From the NCBI RefSeq assembly GCF_900115265.1, contig NZ_FOVU01000001.1, positions 531,001-595,000 of the forward strand: a stretch of DNA of 64,000 nt, read 5' to 3'. This DNA comes from Bradyrhizobium sp. Ghvi. Lineage in GTDB: Bacteria; Pseudomonadota; Alphaproteobacteria; Rhizobiales; Xanthobacteraceae. This document shows, in pieces, positions 18,003 to 25,234 of the stretch. The position numbers and the translations under genes are program-made. The stretch's first letter is position 1. Every line of letters begins with the position of its first letter. The notes below the pieces were generated by a model, which was given only the letters and a program-made list of their open reading frames with translations, did not search any database and was not told the DNA's origin.

Positions 18003-18101
18003 GACGACAACGACTTCCTGAAAGGAAAAACGAACGGTCGATCGCTGTCCATCGAAGAGATGAATGAGATCATTGCTGACGGCTGGGCCGGCAAGCGATG
18101 A
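18003..18101 (+). pseudogene. Truncated VapB/MazE-type antitoxin (C-terminal tail only)
   Basis: An in-frame stop (TAG at 18000-18002) precedes 32 sense codons ending in a TGA that overlaps the toxin start by four bases (ATGA). The peptide contains NGRSLSIEEMNEIIADGW followed by AGKR, which resembles the C-terminal toxin-binding tail of AbrB/MazE-fold antitoxins. The N-terminal DNA-binding half (the usual KGQxxIP motif) is absent, and only 53 bases separate this piece from the preceding gene. No start codon with a ribosome binding site is seen, although an internal ATG exists. I interpret it as a 5'-deleted antitoxin gene. Confidence 0.6.
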
Positions 18102-18493
18102 AGATAACACCCGACACAAACGTCCTGATACGTGTTCTTGTCGGGGACAACGTCGAACAGAGCAAGGCGGCTGAAGCCCTTCTAAAGAAGGCGGATGTGG
18201 TAGCCCTATCGATCTCCGCATTGTGCGAATTGGTCTGGGTCCTGTCGCGAGGCTACAAAGCTTCTGCTGCCAATATTGCGGCTTCGATCCGGCACTTGAT
18301 CAATGCCTCAAACGTGGTCGTCAATCGGTCCGTCGCCGAAGCCGGGTTGGCGCTTCTCGATGCGGGCGGCGATTTCGTCGATGGTGTTATCGCCCACGAA
18401 GGCAGCTGGCTTGGGGCAGAGGTCTTCGTGTCGGTCGACAAAAAGGCCGTGAAATTGATCGAGGCGAGCGGCGGTTCGGCGCGGCTGCCATAG
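18098..18493 (+). CDS. PIN-domain ribonuclease, VapC-like toxin
   Basis: 131 residues. PIN-domain acidic residues are visible: Asp6 in ITPDTNVLIR, Glu in SALCELVWVL, Asp in GGDFVDGVIA and Asp in VFVSVDKKAVKL. VapC toxins cleave RNA, typically tRNA, and are held inactive by a partner antitoxin encoded immediately upstream. Here the upstream partner is reduced to its last 32 codons, while the toxin frame is intact. The GC content is lower than that of flanking genes, consistent with acquired DNA. Either the toxin is inactive, or another antitoxin or the short tail neutralises it. Confidence 0.8.
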   Translation: MKITPDTNVLIRVLVGDNVEQSKAAEALLKKADVVALSISALCELVWVLSRGYKASAANIAASIRHLINASNVVVNRSVAEAGLALLDAGGDFVDGVIAHEGSWLGAEVFVSVDKKAVKLIEASGGSARLP

Positions 18494-18693
18494 CCGCGGC
18501 ATTTCGAGGTCGTCGTCAAGACCGGTGAACGAATGCACGGCGACAGTTTGACGGTTATTATCTTCTTGGAAGCACGGGTTGGTGCTGCGCTCTCGCTCAT
18601 GTGAACGTCAGCCGGGCAACAGAAAGATCGGAAGTCAGGGAGATTCAACGTTACACTGCCTAGATGGCAGCGTGGCGATGGGGCAACTCCGCT

Positions 18694-19509
18694 ATGTCTC
18701 GACTAATTCTTACGATCTTTGCTTTCTTTGGCGTATTCCTTTCACCTGCCCTCGCCCAGCAGCCGCCTCAGCGCAGCGAATGCCTGGCGATGGCGAACGC
18801 TGCGCCCCGCATCACGCCGGTCGCCCTCCGACAGACCGCCGCCGCGGCCGAGGTCGAGATCACCTATGCGGGCCATTCCACCTATTTCATCGACACGCCC
18901 GGCGGGGTGCGCATCGCGACCGACTACAGCGGCGCCTATCAGGTCGGCCGCCTGCCCGATGTCGTCACCATGAACCGGGCCCACAGCACCCATTATTCTC
19001 TCAATCCCGACAAGCGCATTCCGCATGTGCTGCATGGCTGGGGTGAGAACGGCAAGCCGGCTGTGGTGTCGGAGCGGATCGGCGACACCTTCATCCGCAA
19101 CGTCACGACCGACATCCGCCGCTACTTTGGTGACGATTCCGGCGCGGACATGATCCGCGACGGCAACTCGATCTTCATCTTCGAGGTGGCGGGCCTCTGC
19201 ATCGGGCATCTCGGCCATTTGCACCACAAGCTCGACGACAGCCATTTCGCCCAGATCGGGCGGCTCGACATCGTGATGGTGCCGATCGACGGCACCTACA
19301 CCATGTCGCTCGACGGCATCTCGGAGATCACCAAGCGCCTACGCGCCTCCGTGGTGCTGCCGATGCACCGCTTCGCCACCCCCCTCGACGAGTTCATGCT
19401 CCGCATCGGCCAGCAGTTCGAGATCGACCGTCGTACCGAGCGCTCCTTGCGGATATCGCGCGACACCTTGCCGACGACGCCAACGGTGATCATCCTCGAC
19501 GGCGTCTGA
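18694..19509 (+). CDS. Secreted MBL-fold metallo-hydrolase (UlaG-like)
   Basis: 271 residues from the ATG at 18694, which opens a signal peptide (MSRLILTIFAFFGVFLSPALAQ); an ATG at 18664 would add ten residues. Beta-lactamase-fold features of the UlaG/UPF0173-like branch are present: EITYAGHSTYFIDTPGGVRIATDY near the start, GLCIGHLGHLHH in the middle and VVLPMHRF near the end. The first metal motif is degenerate: MNRAHSTHYS stands where HxHxDH is expected. Export suggests a periplasmic enzyme; the substrate is unknown. Confidence 0.75.
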   Translation: MSRLILTIFAFFGVFLSPALAQQPPQRSECLAMANAAPRITPVALRQTAAAAEVEITYAGHSTYFIDTPGGVRIATDYSGAYQVGRLPDVVTMNRAHSTHYSLNPDKRIPHVLHGWGENGKPAVVSERIGDTFIRNVTTDIRRYFGDDSGADMIRDGNSIFIFEVAGLCIGHLGHLHHKLDDSHFAQIGRLDIVMVPIDGTYTMSLDGISEITKRLRASVVLPMHRFATPLDEFMLRIGQQFEIDRRTERSLRISRDTLPTTPTVIILDGV

Positions 19510-19579
19510 CGCGCGAAACCGGAACGCATGATCCTGCTCCGACTTGGTTGCCTCGAGAACATCCTCGATCGGAGCAATC

Positions 19580-20524
19580 ATGAGCAGAAGGTTCCTGGTC
19601 ATCGCCGCATTCGCGGCCATCTACATGCTTTGGGGTTCCACCTATTTTGCCATCACTTTGGGATTGAAATCGATCCCGCCGTTTCTGCTGATGGCGCTTC
19701 GCTCGTTCTGCGGTGGCATCGTGTTGCTGGCCATGAGTGGCAGACAGATTGCGAGCGTTCCGTTGCGGACATGGGTCAATGCGAGCCTCTGTGGGCTGCT
19801 GTTCTTCGTGGGTTGTCATGGCGTGCTCGCTTTCGCGCAACAATCGGTTCCTTCGGGCGTGGCGGCGATCGTGCTTGCCACGATCCCGTTCTGGATCCTG
19901 CTGATCGATGTGCTGTTCCCCGGTGATCAGCGCCCCAGGCCTCTCGCCCTGCTCGCACTGGTGCCGGGCTTCTTCGGGGTTGGCCTCGTGGCATGGCAAA
20001 ACGTCGCGCAGGCCGGCATCAGCGTTTTGCCCGTCGTCCTTCTGTTGCTGGCGGCGCTGTCCTGGTCGGTCGGAACCGTCCTGTCCAGGGGCATGTCGAG
20101 CCAGGCCTCCGCCATCCTGCTGTCGGGCATGCAGCTTTCGATCGGCGGTGCCGTGCTGTTCGTGATCAGCTGGCTGGCCGGCGAGATCGAAAGCTTCAGG
20201 CCGGGCAACGTCTCGCCGACGTCGCTCGCGGCTGCGCTTTGGCTGATCATCTCCGGAAGCGTGATCGGTTTCGTCGCCTACAACTGGTTGCTCGAGAATG
20301 TCTCGACATCGTTGGTATCGACCTACACTTTCGTCAACCCTGTCATCGCCGTGCTGCTCGGCACGCTCGTGCTGGGCGAGCCGTTCTCGCGCATGATGCT
20401 GCTTGGCGCAGGTCTCGTCATCATCTCGATCATCGTCATCTGGAGCGCCGAACGCGCAGGGAGTCGCCGGGCGAACGATCCGGCTGATCGGGACATGAGA
20501 CATCTGTCTTTGCGCAAGACCTGA
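19580..20524 (+). CDS. EamA/DMT-family transporter
   Basis: 314 residues with ten hydrophobic segments arranged as two EamA repeats. The first repeat begins YMLWGSTYFAITLGLKSIPP, the typical RhaT/YdcZ-like opening. The second repeat contains SLVSTYTFVNPVIAVLLGTLVLGE, the standard EamA end motif. The ATG at 19580 follows CGGAGC closely. Such proteins mostly export amino acids or related metabolites. It starts 70 bases after the MBL gene on the same strand. Confidence 0.9.
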   Translation: MSRRFLVIAAFAAIYMLWGSTYFAITLGLKSIPPFLLMALRSFCGGIVLLAMSGRQIASVPLRTWVNASLCGLLFFVGCHGVLAFAQQSVPSGVAAIVLATIPFWILLIDVLFPGDQRPRPLALLALVPGFFGVGLVAWQNVAQAGISVLPVVLLLLAALSWSVGTVLSRGMSSQASAILLSGMQLSIGGAVLFVISWLAGEIESFRPGNVSPTSLAAALWLIISGSVIGFVAYNWLLENVSTSLVSTYTFVNPVIAVLLGTLVLGEPFSRMMLLGAGLVIISIIVIWSAERAGSRRANDPADRDMRHLSLRKT

Positions 20525-20572
20525 CGATCACCGGCGGCAATTTTCTCCAAGTCGGTGGCAGCCGACTGTGCT

Positions 20573-20595
20573 GATCTCCGTGGCAACGGGAGATC
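20573..20595 (+). promoter_or_regulatory. Hairpin covering the ribosome binding site of the next gene
   Basis: A 7-bp perfect stem GATCTCC / GGAGATC with a 9-base loop includes the GGGAGA ribosome binding site just before the ATG at 20599. A smaller hairpin (AGTCGG / CCGACT) lies directly upstream. The stem could limit translation of the downstream gene, but no known regulatory element was recognised. Confidence 0.35.
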
Positions 20596-20598
20596 GAC

Positions 20599-21120
20599 AT
20601 GACCGAATTTGCGAGATTGTTGCACGCAGAAGGACCCCACCCCGAGCACGCGGGGGCGCTTCAGCTTTACGGCCGCTTCGTCGGCGATTGGGAGGCCGAG
20701 ATTACGGCCCACGGCGCTGATGGGACGAAGCACATCGCGCCGGGCGAAATCCATTTCGGCTGGGTGCTGGAGGGCCGTGCCGTCCAGGATGTCTGGATCA
20801 TCCCGCGCCTTGCGGGCAGCCCCGTCTTTCCGATCGCGGGCAATTGGTACGGCACGACACTGCGCGTCTTCGATCCCTCCATTTCAGCGTGGCGGATTTC
20901 CTGGTTCGATCCGGGCCGCGGCGTATTCCGCCAGCAGATCGGCCGGCCGCGCGGCGAGGACATCGTGCAGGAGGGCACGACCGACGGAGGTGATCTCACG
21001 CGCTGGAGTTTTACGGAAATCGCCGACGATTCCTTTCACTGGCTCGGCGAGGTCAAGCCCGCCACGGCAGCCGATTGGCGGCTGGTGGTCGATGTGAGGG
21101 CGCAGCGACGCAAGAGCTGA
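20599..21120 (+). CDS. Conserved hypothetical protein, lipocalin/DUF1579-like
   Basis: 173 residues with no signal peptide or membrane segment. The pattern LYGRFVGDWEAEI, then HFGWVLEGRAVQDVWIIP, GTTLRVFDP, AWRISWFDP and WSFTEIADDSFHW resembles small beta-barrel proteins that bind hydrophobic ligands. The start is fixed by GGGAGA six bases upstream. Function not known. Confidence 0.7.
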   Translation: MTEFARLLHAEGPHPEHAGALQLYGRFVGDWEAEITAHGADGTKHIAPGEIHFGWVLEGRAVQDVWIIPRLAGSPVFPIAGNWYGTTLRVFDPSISAWRISWFDPGRGVFRQQIGRPRGEDIVQEGTTDGGDLTRWSFTEIADDSFHWLGEVKPATAADWRLVVDVRAQRRKS

Positions 21121-21160
21121 CGAAGACGTCGCCATGGAGCGAACGACCGTCATCATGTGA

Positions 21161-21194
21161 AAGAGGGGCCGGGATGTTGATCCCGCCCCCTCTT
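21161..21194. terminator. Strong bidirectional terminator between convergent genes
   Basis: AAGAGGGGCCGGGAT and ATCCCGCCCCCTCTT form a 15-bp stem with one mismatch around a GTTG loop, 40 bases after the preceding plus-strand stop and 35 bases before the cupin stop on the minus strand. The short A and T flanks allow function in both directions. Confidence 0.7.
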
Positions 21195-21229
21195 CCGTCG
21201 TGGCCGCTGGGAAGCGTCCTTGAATGGAG

Positions 21230-21685
21230 TTAGCCGGCACCCATGAGGGTCGCGGGACGACGCTCGCCGGGCGAGATGAACATCCGCTTCAGCTTGTTGA
21301 CGACGCGGACCATGAAGCCGATCAGGGCCGGGTTTGTCTTGCGGCAGAAGGCGATCTTCTTGACGTAGCCTTCGACATGCCATTTGGCGTGCGCGCCGTC
21401 GCGGAAGAAGATGACGTCGCCGGCACCGTAGCGCTTCGGCGGGAGCCCGTCGCTTTCCAGCACGATCGACCCTTCCAGGATCATGATCGTCTCGTCGAAA
21501 TCATAGTACCAGTTGAAGCGACCTTCGGTGCAGGACCAGATGATGGTCGAGGAGGTGCCGTCGGAGCTGGTCGAGAGAATGTGCGAACGCGAGACCGGGT
21601 TACCCTCGATGATCCAGGTCGGCTCGATCGGCCGGAGCTCCAGATCCACATTGCAACTACCAACTTCAATCAACGCGCGAGACAT
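21230..21685 (-). CDS. Cupin-domain protein (EutQ/DUF861-like)
   Basis: 151 residues from the ATG at 21685 (preceded by GGGGGAG). A single beta-barrel cupin is visible: FNWYYDFDETIMILEGSIVLESDG, then RYGAGDVIFFRDGAHAKWHV. The metal-binding histidines of the first cupin motif are largely replaced (YDFDE), as in the DUF861 branch, so it may bind a sugar or small molecule without a metal. Monocistronic between two inverted neighbours. Role unknown. Confidence 0.8.
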   Translation of the reverse strand: MSRALIEVGSCNVDLELRPIEPTWIIEGNPVSRSHILSTSSDGTSSTIIWSCTEGRFNWYYDFDETIMILEGSIVLESDGLPPKRYGAGDVIFFRDGAHAKWHVEGYVKKIAFCRKTNPALIGFMVRVVNKLKRMFISPGERRPATLMGAG

Positions 21686-21925
21686 CTGCTCCCCCAGGGA
21701 ATAATACAATATGTATGACCGGGTCTCGGCCCGGATTATTTCGAAAGATGTCGGAACGCTAATTGCCGGCTTTTAATTCTTTCTTACGCTGGCCCCGATA
21801 ATCAGCCACAAGTTGCATACGCGAAACGGTTGACGTCGGGATTTGCCTGCAAATTCGGGCATATGAACCCATCTTTTCCGGGGTGCGACAAAGTGCGCGA
21901 AAGCGACTTGGAAGGAGCCCGATCG

Positions 21926-22480
21926 TTGCCCCTGACCCCTGATGCCCTGACAGCCCAAGGCGAGGTCGTCGCGTGGCTCGGCAGCCTCGATATTTCGTTC
22001 GCGTCGGACGAGGAACCCTGGTTCACGGTCGACGGGGCCGAAAGCCCCCGGCAGATCTGCAGTGACGGCTCAGGCGGCGCCTTCGTGCTGCTACCGTCGC
22101 AAAATGTCCTCTACGTCTCATCGGAAGGGCGCGCAGGCATCATCGCCGAAAGCTTCGAGGCCTTCATTCAGTTGGTCGTCGCCCGCCCCTATTGGCTCGA
22201 CATCCTCAAATTCTCCGCCGGCGGCGATCTCCCGCAGATGCGGCGCGCGGCAGATGCGCTTGAGGCGACACTCGACGACGAGGACGACGTCAACGAGGCG
22301 CGAGAGCAAATCCGCGAACGCCTCGCCCTGCCGGAGGCAGACGACCCGGTCGGCGCGCTCTACGAGGCGGTCGCGACGTCCGACGCCATCGTCCGGGCCA
22401 CCGACGGCAGCCCCTTCACCACGCTGTTCAATCGCTTCAGCATCGACAACAACCCGATGCTGCGCGACACGGCGGCGTGA
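21926..22480 (+). CDS. Conserved hypothetical protein
   Basis: 184 residues from a TTG at 21926, chosen because AAGGAG lies eight bases upstream; the alternative ATG at 21863 adds 21 residues but has no binding site. The middle (PRQICSDGSGGAFVLLPSQ, then GRAGIIAESFEAFIQLVV) recalls the SMI1/KNR4 (SUKH) layout, in which a carrier or immunity fold reads a status string, but the match is too weak to assign. The C-terminal half is acidic and helical. Soluble, no signal peptide. Confidence 0.6.
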   Translation: MPLTPDALTAQGEVVAWLGSLDISFASDEEPWFTVDGAESPRQICSDGSGGAFVLLPSQNVLYVSSEGRAGIIAESFEAFIQLVVARPYWLDILKFSAGGDLPQMRRAADALEATLDDEDDVNEAREQIRERLALPEADDPVGALYEAVATSDAIVRATDGSPFTTLFNRFSIDNNPMLRDTAA

Positions 22481-22520
22481 AGGCGCTTGACCCTAGCGAT
22501 GCGCCCGAAGTGTTCACGCC

Positions 22521-22600
22521 TGTCATGGCCGGGCTTGTCCCGGCCATCCACGCCTTGCGGAACAAAGAACGTCGATGCCCGGGACAAGCCCGGGCATGAC
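22521..22600. repeat. Inverted pair of GC-rich palindromic repeats
   Basis: Two palindromes, GGCCGGGCTTGTCCCGGCC and CCCGGGACAAGCCCGGG, are themselves arranged head to head: GTCATGGCCGGGC... on one strand matches GTCATGCCCGGGC... on the other. This BIME-like arrangement sits between convergent genes (stop at 22480, stop at 22613). Elements of this kind are scattered between genes in Bradyrhizobium-type genomes and may stabilise or terminate transcripts. Confidence 0.75.
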
Positions 22601-22612
22601 GAGTAGCTTCGG

Positions 22613-23869
22613 TTACTTCGCCCACTCGCCCTTGCGGAACACCGGCACCTTGCTGCCGTCGGCCAGGATGCCGTCGATGTCGGTCTCGGCCGAGCCGATC
22701 ATCCAGTCGATATGGATCAGGCTCTGGTTGCCGCCTTGCGCGGCGATCTGCTGCGGCGTGAGCTGGGCGCCGTTCACGAAGCACTTCGAATAGCATTGGC
22801 CGAGCGCGATGTGAGAGGCCGCGTTCTCGTCGAACAGCGTGTTGTAGAACAACAGCCCGCTCTGCGAGATCGGCGAGGAATGCGGCACCAGCGCCACTTC
22901 GCCGAGCCGGCGTGCGCCTTCGTCGGTGTCGAGCACCTTGTTCAGCACCTCCGCGCCGCGCGAGGCCTTGGCGTCGACGATCCTGCCGTCCTCGAAGCGC
23001 ACCGCGATGTTGTCGATCAGCGTGCCCTGGTAGGACAGCGGTTTCGAGCTCACGACATGGCCGTAGACGCGCCGGCAATGCGGCGTGGTGAAGACCTCTT
23101 CAGTGGGGATATTGGCGTTGCAGCTGATGCCGTTCTTGGCGGACGAGGCGCCACCTTCCCATTCATGCCCGTCAGCAAGCCCGATGGTAAGGTCGGTGCC
23201 GGGACCCGAATATTGCAACGCGCGGAAACGCTGGCCGTTGAGCCAGTTGGTGCGCTCGCGCAACACCGCATTGTGGCTCGCCCAATTCGAAATCGCATCC
23301 TCGCGGTCGACGCGGGACGCCGCGAAGATCGCATCCGCCAGCTTGCCGATCGCGACCTCTTCGGGATCATCAGGGAAGACCTGCTTGGCCCAGGACGGGC
23401 TCGGATAGGCGATGATGTTCCAGTTGGTGTCGAAGTTGACGATCTTCTCCAGCGCCGGCTGGTAGGCCATGGAATTGGCCTTGCTGGCGCGCGCCACCTT
23501 GGAAGGATCCTCGCCCGACAGCAGCATCGGATTGTCGCCGACGATGGCAAGACGCGCGGTGTTGTCCGAGAACGCCTTCGCCATGCCCTCGTAGAGCCAG
23601 TTGGCCGCACGATCGAAGCTGTTGTCCTGGCCGTAGCGGTAGCGCGCCAGCGTCATCTCCTCGTCGGAAAGGATCGGCGTCACGATGCCCGCGCCGGCCT
23701 TGTAGGCGTGCACGGCGATGCGGCGCACCAGCGGCAACGCGATCGCGGGGGCCGTCAAGAGGAGGTCCTGTCCCGGCCGCAAGCCCAGTCCCACCTTCAC
23801 CGCCACCTCGGCCAGCCGGTCGAGCTTCACGGGATCAATGGACGTGGAAGTATTGCGGGGATCAGTCAT
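22613..23869 (-). CDS. M29-family aminopeptidase (AmpS/PepS)
   Basis: 418 residues, no signal peptide, so cytosolic. Family metal ligands can be placed: Glu in NIPTEEVFTTP, Glu and His in FDENAASHIALGQCY and the His-x-Asp pair in SLIHIDWMIGS. The thermophilic-type M29 peptidases carry two metal ions and remove N-terminal residues from peptides. The length matches the family (about 410). A 14-bp palindrome lies 68 bases upstream of the start. Convergent with the hypothetical gene on its downstream side. Confidence 0.92.
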   Translation of the reverse strand: MTDPRNTSTSIDPVKLDRLAEVAVKVGLGLRPGQDLLLTAPAIALPLVRRIAVHAYKAGAGIVTPILSDEEMTLARYRYGQDNSFDRAANWLYEGMAKAFSDNTARLAIVGDNPMLLSGEDPSKVARASKANSMAYQPALEKIVNFDTNWNIIAYPSPSWAKQVFPDDPEEVAIGKLADAIFAASRVDREDAISNWASHNAVLRERTNWLNGQRFRALQYSGPGTDLTIGLADGHEWEGGASSAKNGISCNANIPTEEVFTTPHCRRVYGHVVSSKPLSYQGTLIDNIAVRFEDGRIVDAKASRGAEVLNKVLDTDEGARRLGEVALVPHSSPISQSGLLFYNTLFDENAASHIALGQCYSKCFVNGAQLTPQQIAAQGGNQSLIHIDWMIGSAETDIDGILADGSKVPVFRKGEWAK

Positions 23870-23936
23870 GCCGGGTCCTCTGCCGAAGGTCTGCCATTCA
23901 ATCTAAGCCTAGCATCGCGGGACACAAGTGTGCGAG

Positions 23937-23950
23937 CGTCTTGCAAGACG
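23937..23950. promoter_or_regulatory. 14-bp perfect palindrome CGTCTTGCAAGACG
   Basis: Located 68 bp upstream of the M29 aminopeptidase start and downstream of the Irr-like gene. Its size and symmetry fit a dimeric regulator site, but no known consensus was matched. The rest of 23870-24092 holds nothing else recognisable. Confidence 0.3.
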
Positions 23951-24092
23951 TGAAAGATACGGAGTTTCACCCGGCTTGGTTTTCAACACGTTGCCGATTT
24001 CGGCGCCCGATCGGCCATGGCGGACCGCACGGCCGATGTCATTTTTCGGTGAGCAGAGAGGTTCGAGCAGGCCTTCGCGACCAGTGCCGTCG

Positions 24093-24569
24093 TCACATCC
24101 GTTTCCGGCGCAGATGGATGATGACGTCGAGCCGCGCGATCTCGTGGCCGGGAAGCGCATCCGGCACCTTGCTGAAGGCAAGGCCGCCAGCGACGTCGAC
24201 CAGCACATCCTCGCCCTCCAAATAGAAGTGCGGATGGACCGACGTGTCGGTGTCGAAGAACGATTTGATGCCGTCGGCCGCGATCCGGCGCAGCAGGCCG
24301 GCCTCGGTGAACTGGTTCAACGTGTTGTAGACCTTGGCGAGCGACAGATAGGCGTTCGCCGCCACCGCTTCGTCGTGGAGGCTCTCCGCGGTGACATGGC
24401 GATGGCCGCGCAAGAATAGCAGTTTGCCGAGCGCAAGACGCTGGCGGGTCGGGCGCAGGCCAGCATCGCTGAGCACTTGCAGACAATGCTTCGTTCCATC
24501 ATCCGAGAGCAGACCTGGATCGACGGCATCCTCCCCGCCCGCAGGATTGTCGGTGGCCTGGATGTCCAT
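24093..24569 (-). CDS. Fur-family regulator, Irr-like paralogue without the GCPWHD haem motif
   Basis: 158 residues. The helix-turn-helix half matches Irr closely (AGLRPTRQRLALGKLLF, then SLAKVYNTLNQFTEAGLLRR), followed by the Irr-type dimer half (GIKSFFDTDTS, then EIARLDVIIHLRRKR). Bradyrhizobium Irr carries GCPWHD near its N-terminus for haem-dependent degradation. Here the equivalent place reads DDGTKHCL, with no Cys-Pro pair. The second haem site, HHH in Irr, is reduced to His112-Pro-His114. Irr proteins repress or activate haem and iron genes through ICE sequences. A perfect FNR/FixK-type box lies 87 bases upstream of the start codon. Confidence 0.88.
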   Translation of the reverse strand: MDIQATDNPAGGEDAVDPGLLSDDGTKHCLQVLSDAGLRPTRQRLALGKLLFLRGHRHVTAESLHDEAVAANAYLSLAKVYNTLNQFTEAGLLRRIAADGIKSFFDTDTSVHPHFYLEGEDVLVDVAGGLAFSKVPDALPGHEIARLDVIIHLRRKRM

Positions 24570-24656
24570 CGGTCGTCTTTTCTCCTGGAAAAACGGACAA
24601 GGCGCGGCTTTGCCTTGCGCCAGTTGACATCGGATCGCAAAAGGGGCGGCTTGGCT

Positions 24657-24670
24657 TTGATCCGGATCAA
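24657..24670. promoter_or_regulatory. FNR/FixK2-type box TTGATCCGGATCAA
   Basis: A perfect dyad matching TTGA-N6-TCAA, in the divergent region between the Irr-like gene (start 24569) and the small gene starting at 24752. With the usual class II position at -40.5, transcription could begin near 24623 toward the Irr-like gene or near 24704 toward the other gene; both leave plausible leaders. The same type of box precedes hemA in this window. Confidence 0.65.
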
Positions 24671-24751
24671 TTCCGAGGCCGCCCTCTGACCTATCGCAAG
24701 ACAGGTCGGCTTAATCCCGGACAGAATGGTGCGGTATCGATGAGGCCGCCC

Positions 24752-25063
24752 ATGACGAAGCCGGTTCCTGACAAGGCAGAAATCGCACTCGAATATCCAG
24801 ACAAATTTTACGTCGGCACCTTCGCGCATTCATCGCGGTTCGAAGCCCGTCTCGACGGCAGCGGCGTGGCACTCGTGCTCGAGCGGCCCGGAACCGAGGA
24901 CGAGCGCAAGTCGGTGCACCTTCACATCAACTTTGGCTTGCTCGCCGGCATCTTGCGCGAGCTCGCGGCAAGCGTCAGCGCAATTCCAAAGGACGACATC
25001 GCCCATCGCGAACTGCTCATCGGTGCACTGGACGAATTGCAACAGGCGCTGAAAATCTCCTGA
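24752..25063 (+). CDS. Small conserved hypothetical protein
   Basis: 103 residues from the ATG at 24752, preferred because GAGG lies six bases upstream; an ATG at 24740 is in frame. The N-terminal half is beta-rich (KFYVGTFAHSSRFEARLD, then VALVLERPG) and the C-terminal half is two amphipathic helices. No cysteines, no signal peptide. It shares a divergent promoter region holding an FNR/FixK-type box with the Irr-like gene. Function unknown. Confidence 0.65.
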   Translation: MTKPVPDKAEIALEYPDKFYVGTFAHSSRFEARLDGSGVALVLERPGTEDERKSVHLHINFGLLAGILRELAASVSAIPKDDIAHRELLIGALDELQQALKIS

Positions 25064-25234
25064 GCCCGCTGTGCATTTTTTGTGCTGACACTGTCGAGAC
25101 TTTCATCTTGCAGCATGGAACGGGACCGTGTGAGCCTCGCACCCGGATGGGGACTGGGATGGGCCGGCCGTCGCTTCGCGCGCGTGGACGTCGCGGAGCG
25201 CCTGCGGTTTGGCCGCGCTTGAGAAAGATACGGC

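Noticed and set aside
24590..24645. CAAGGC-GCCTTG inverted repeat near the Irr-like gene considered as an iron control element
   Set aside because: Stem is only six bases and does not match the ICE consensus; likely chance in GC-rich DNA.
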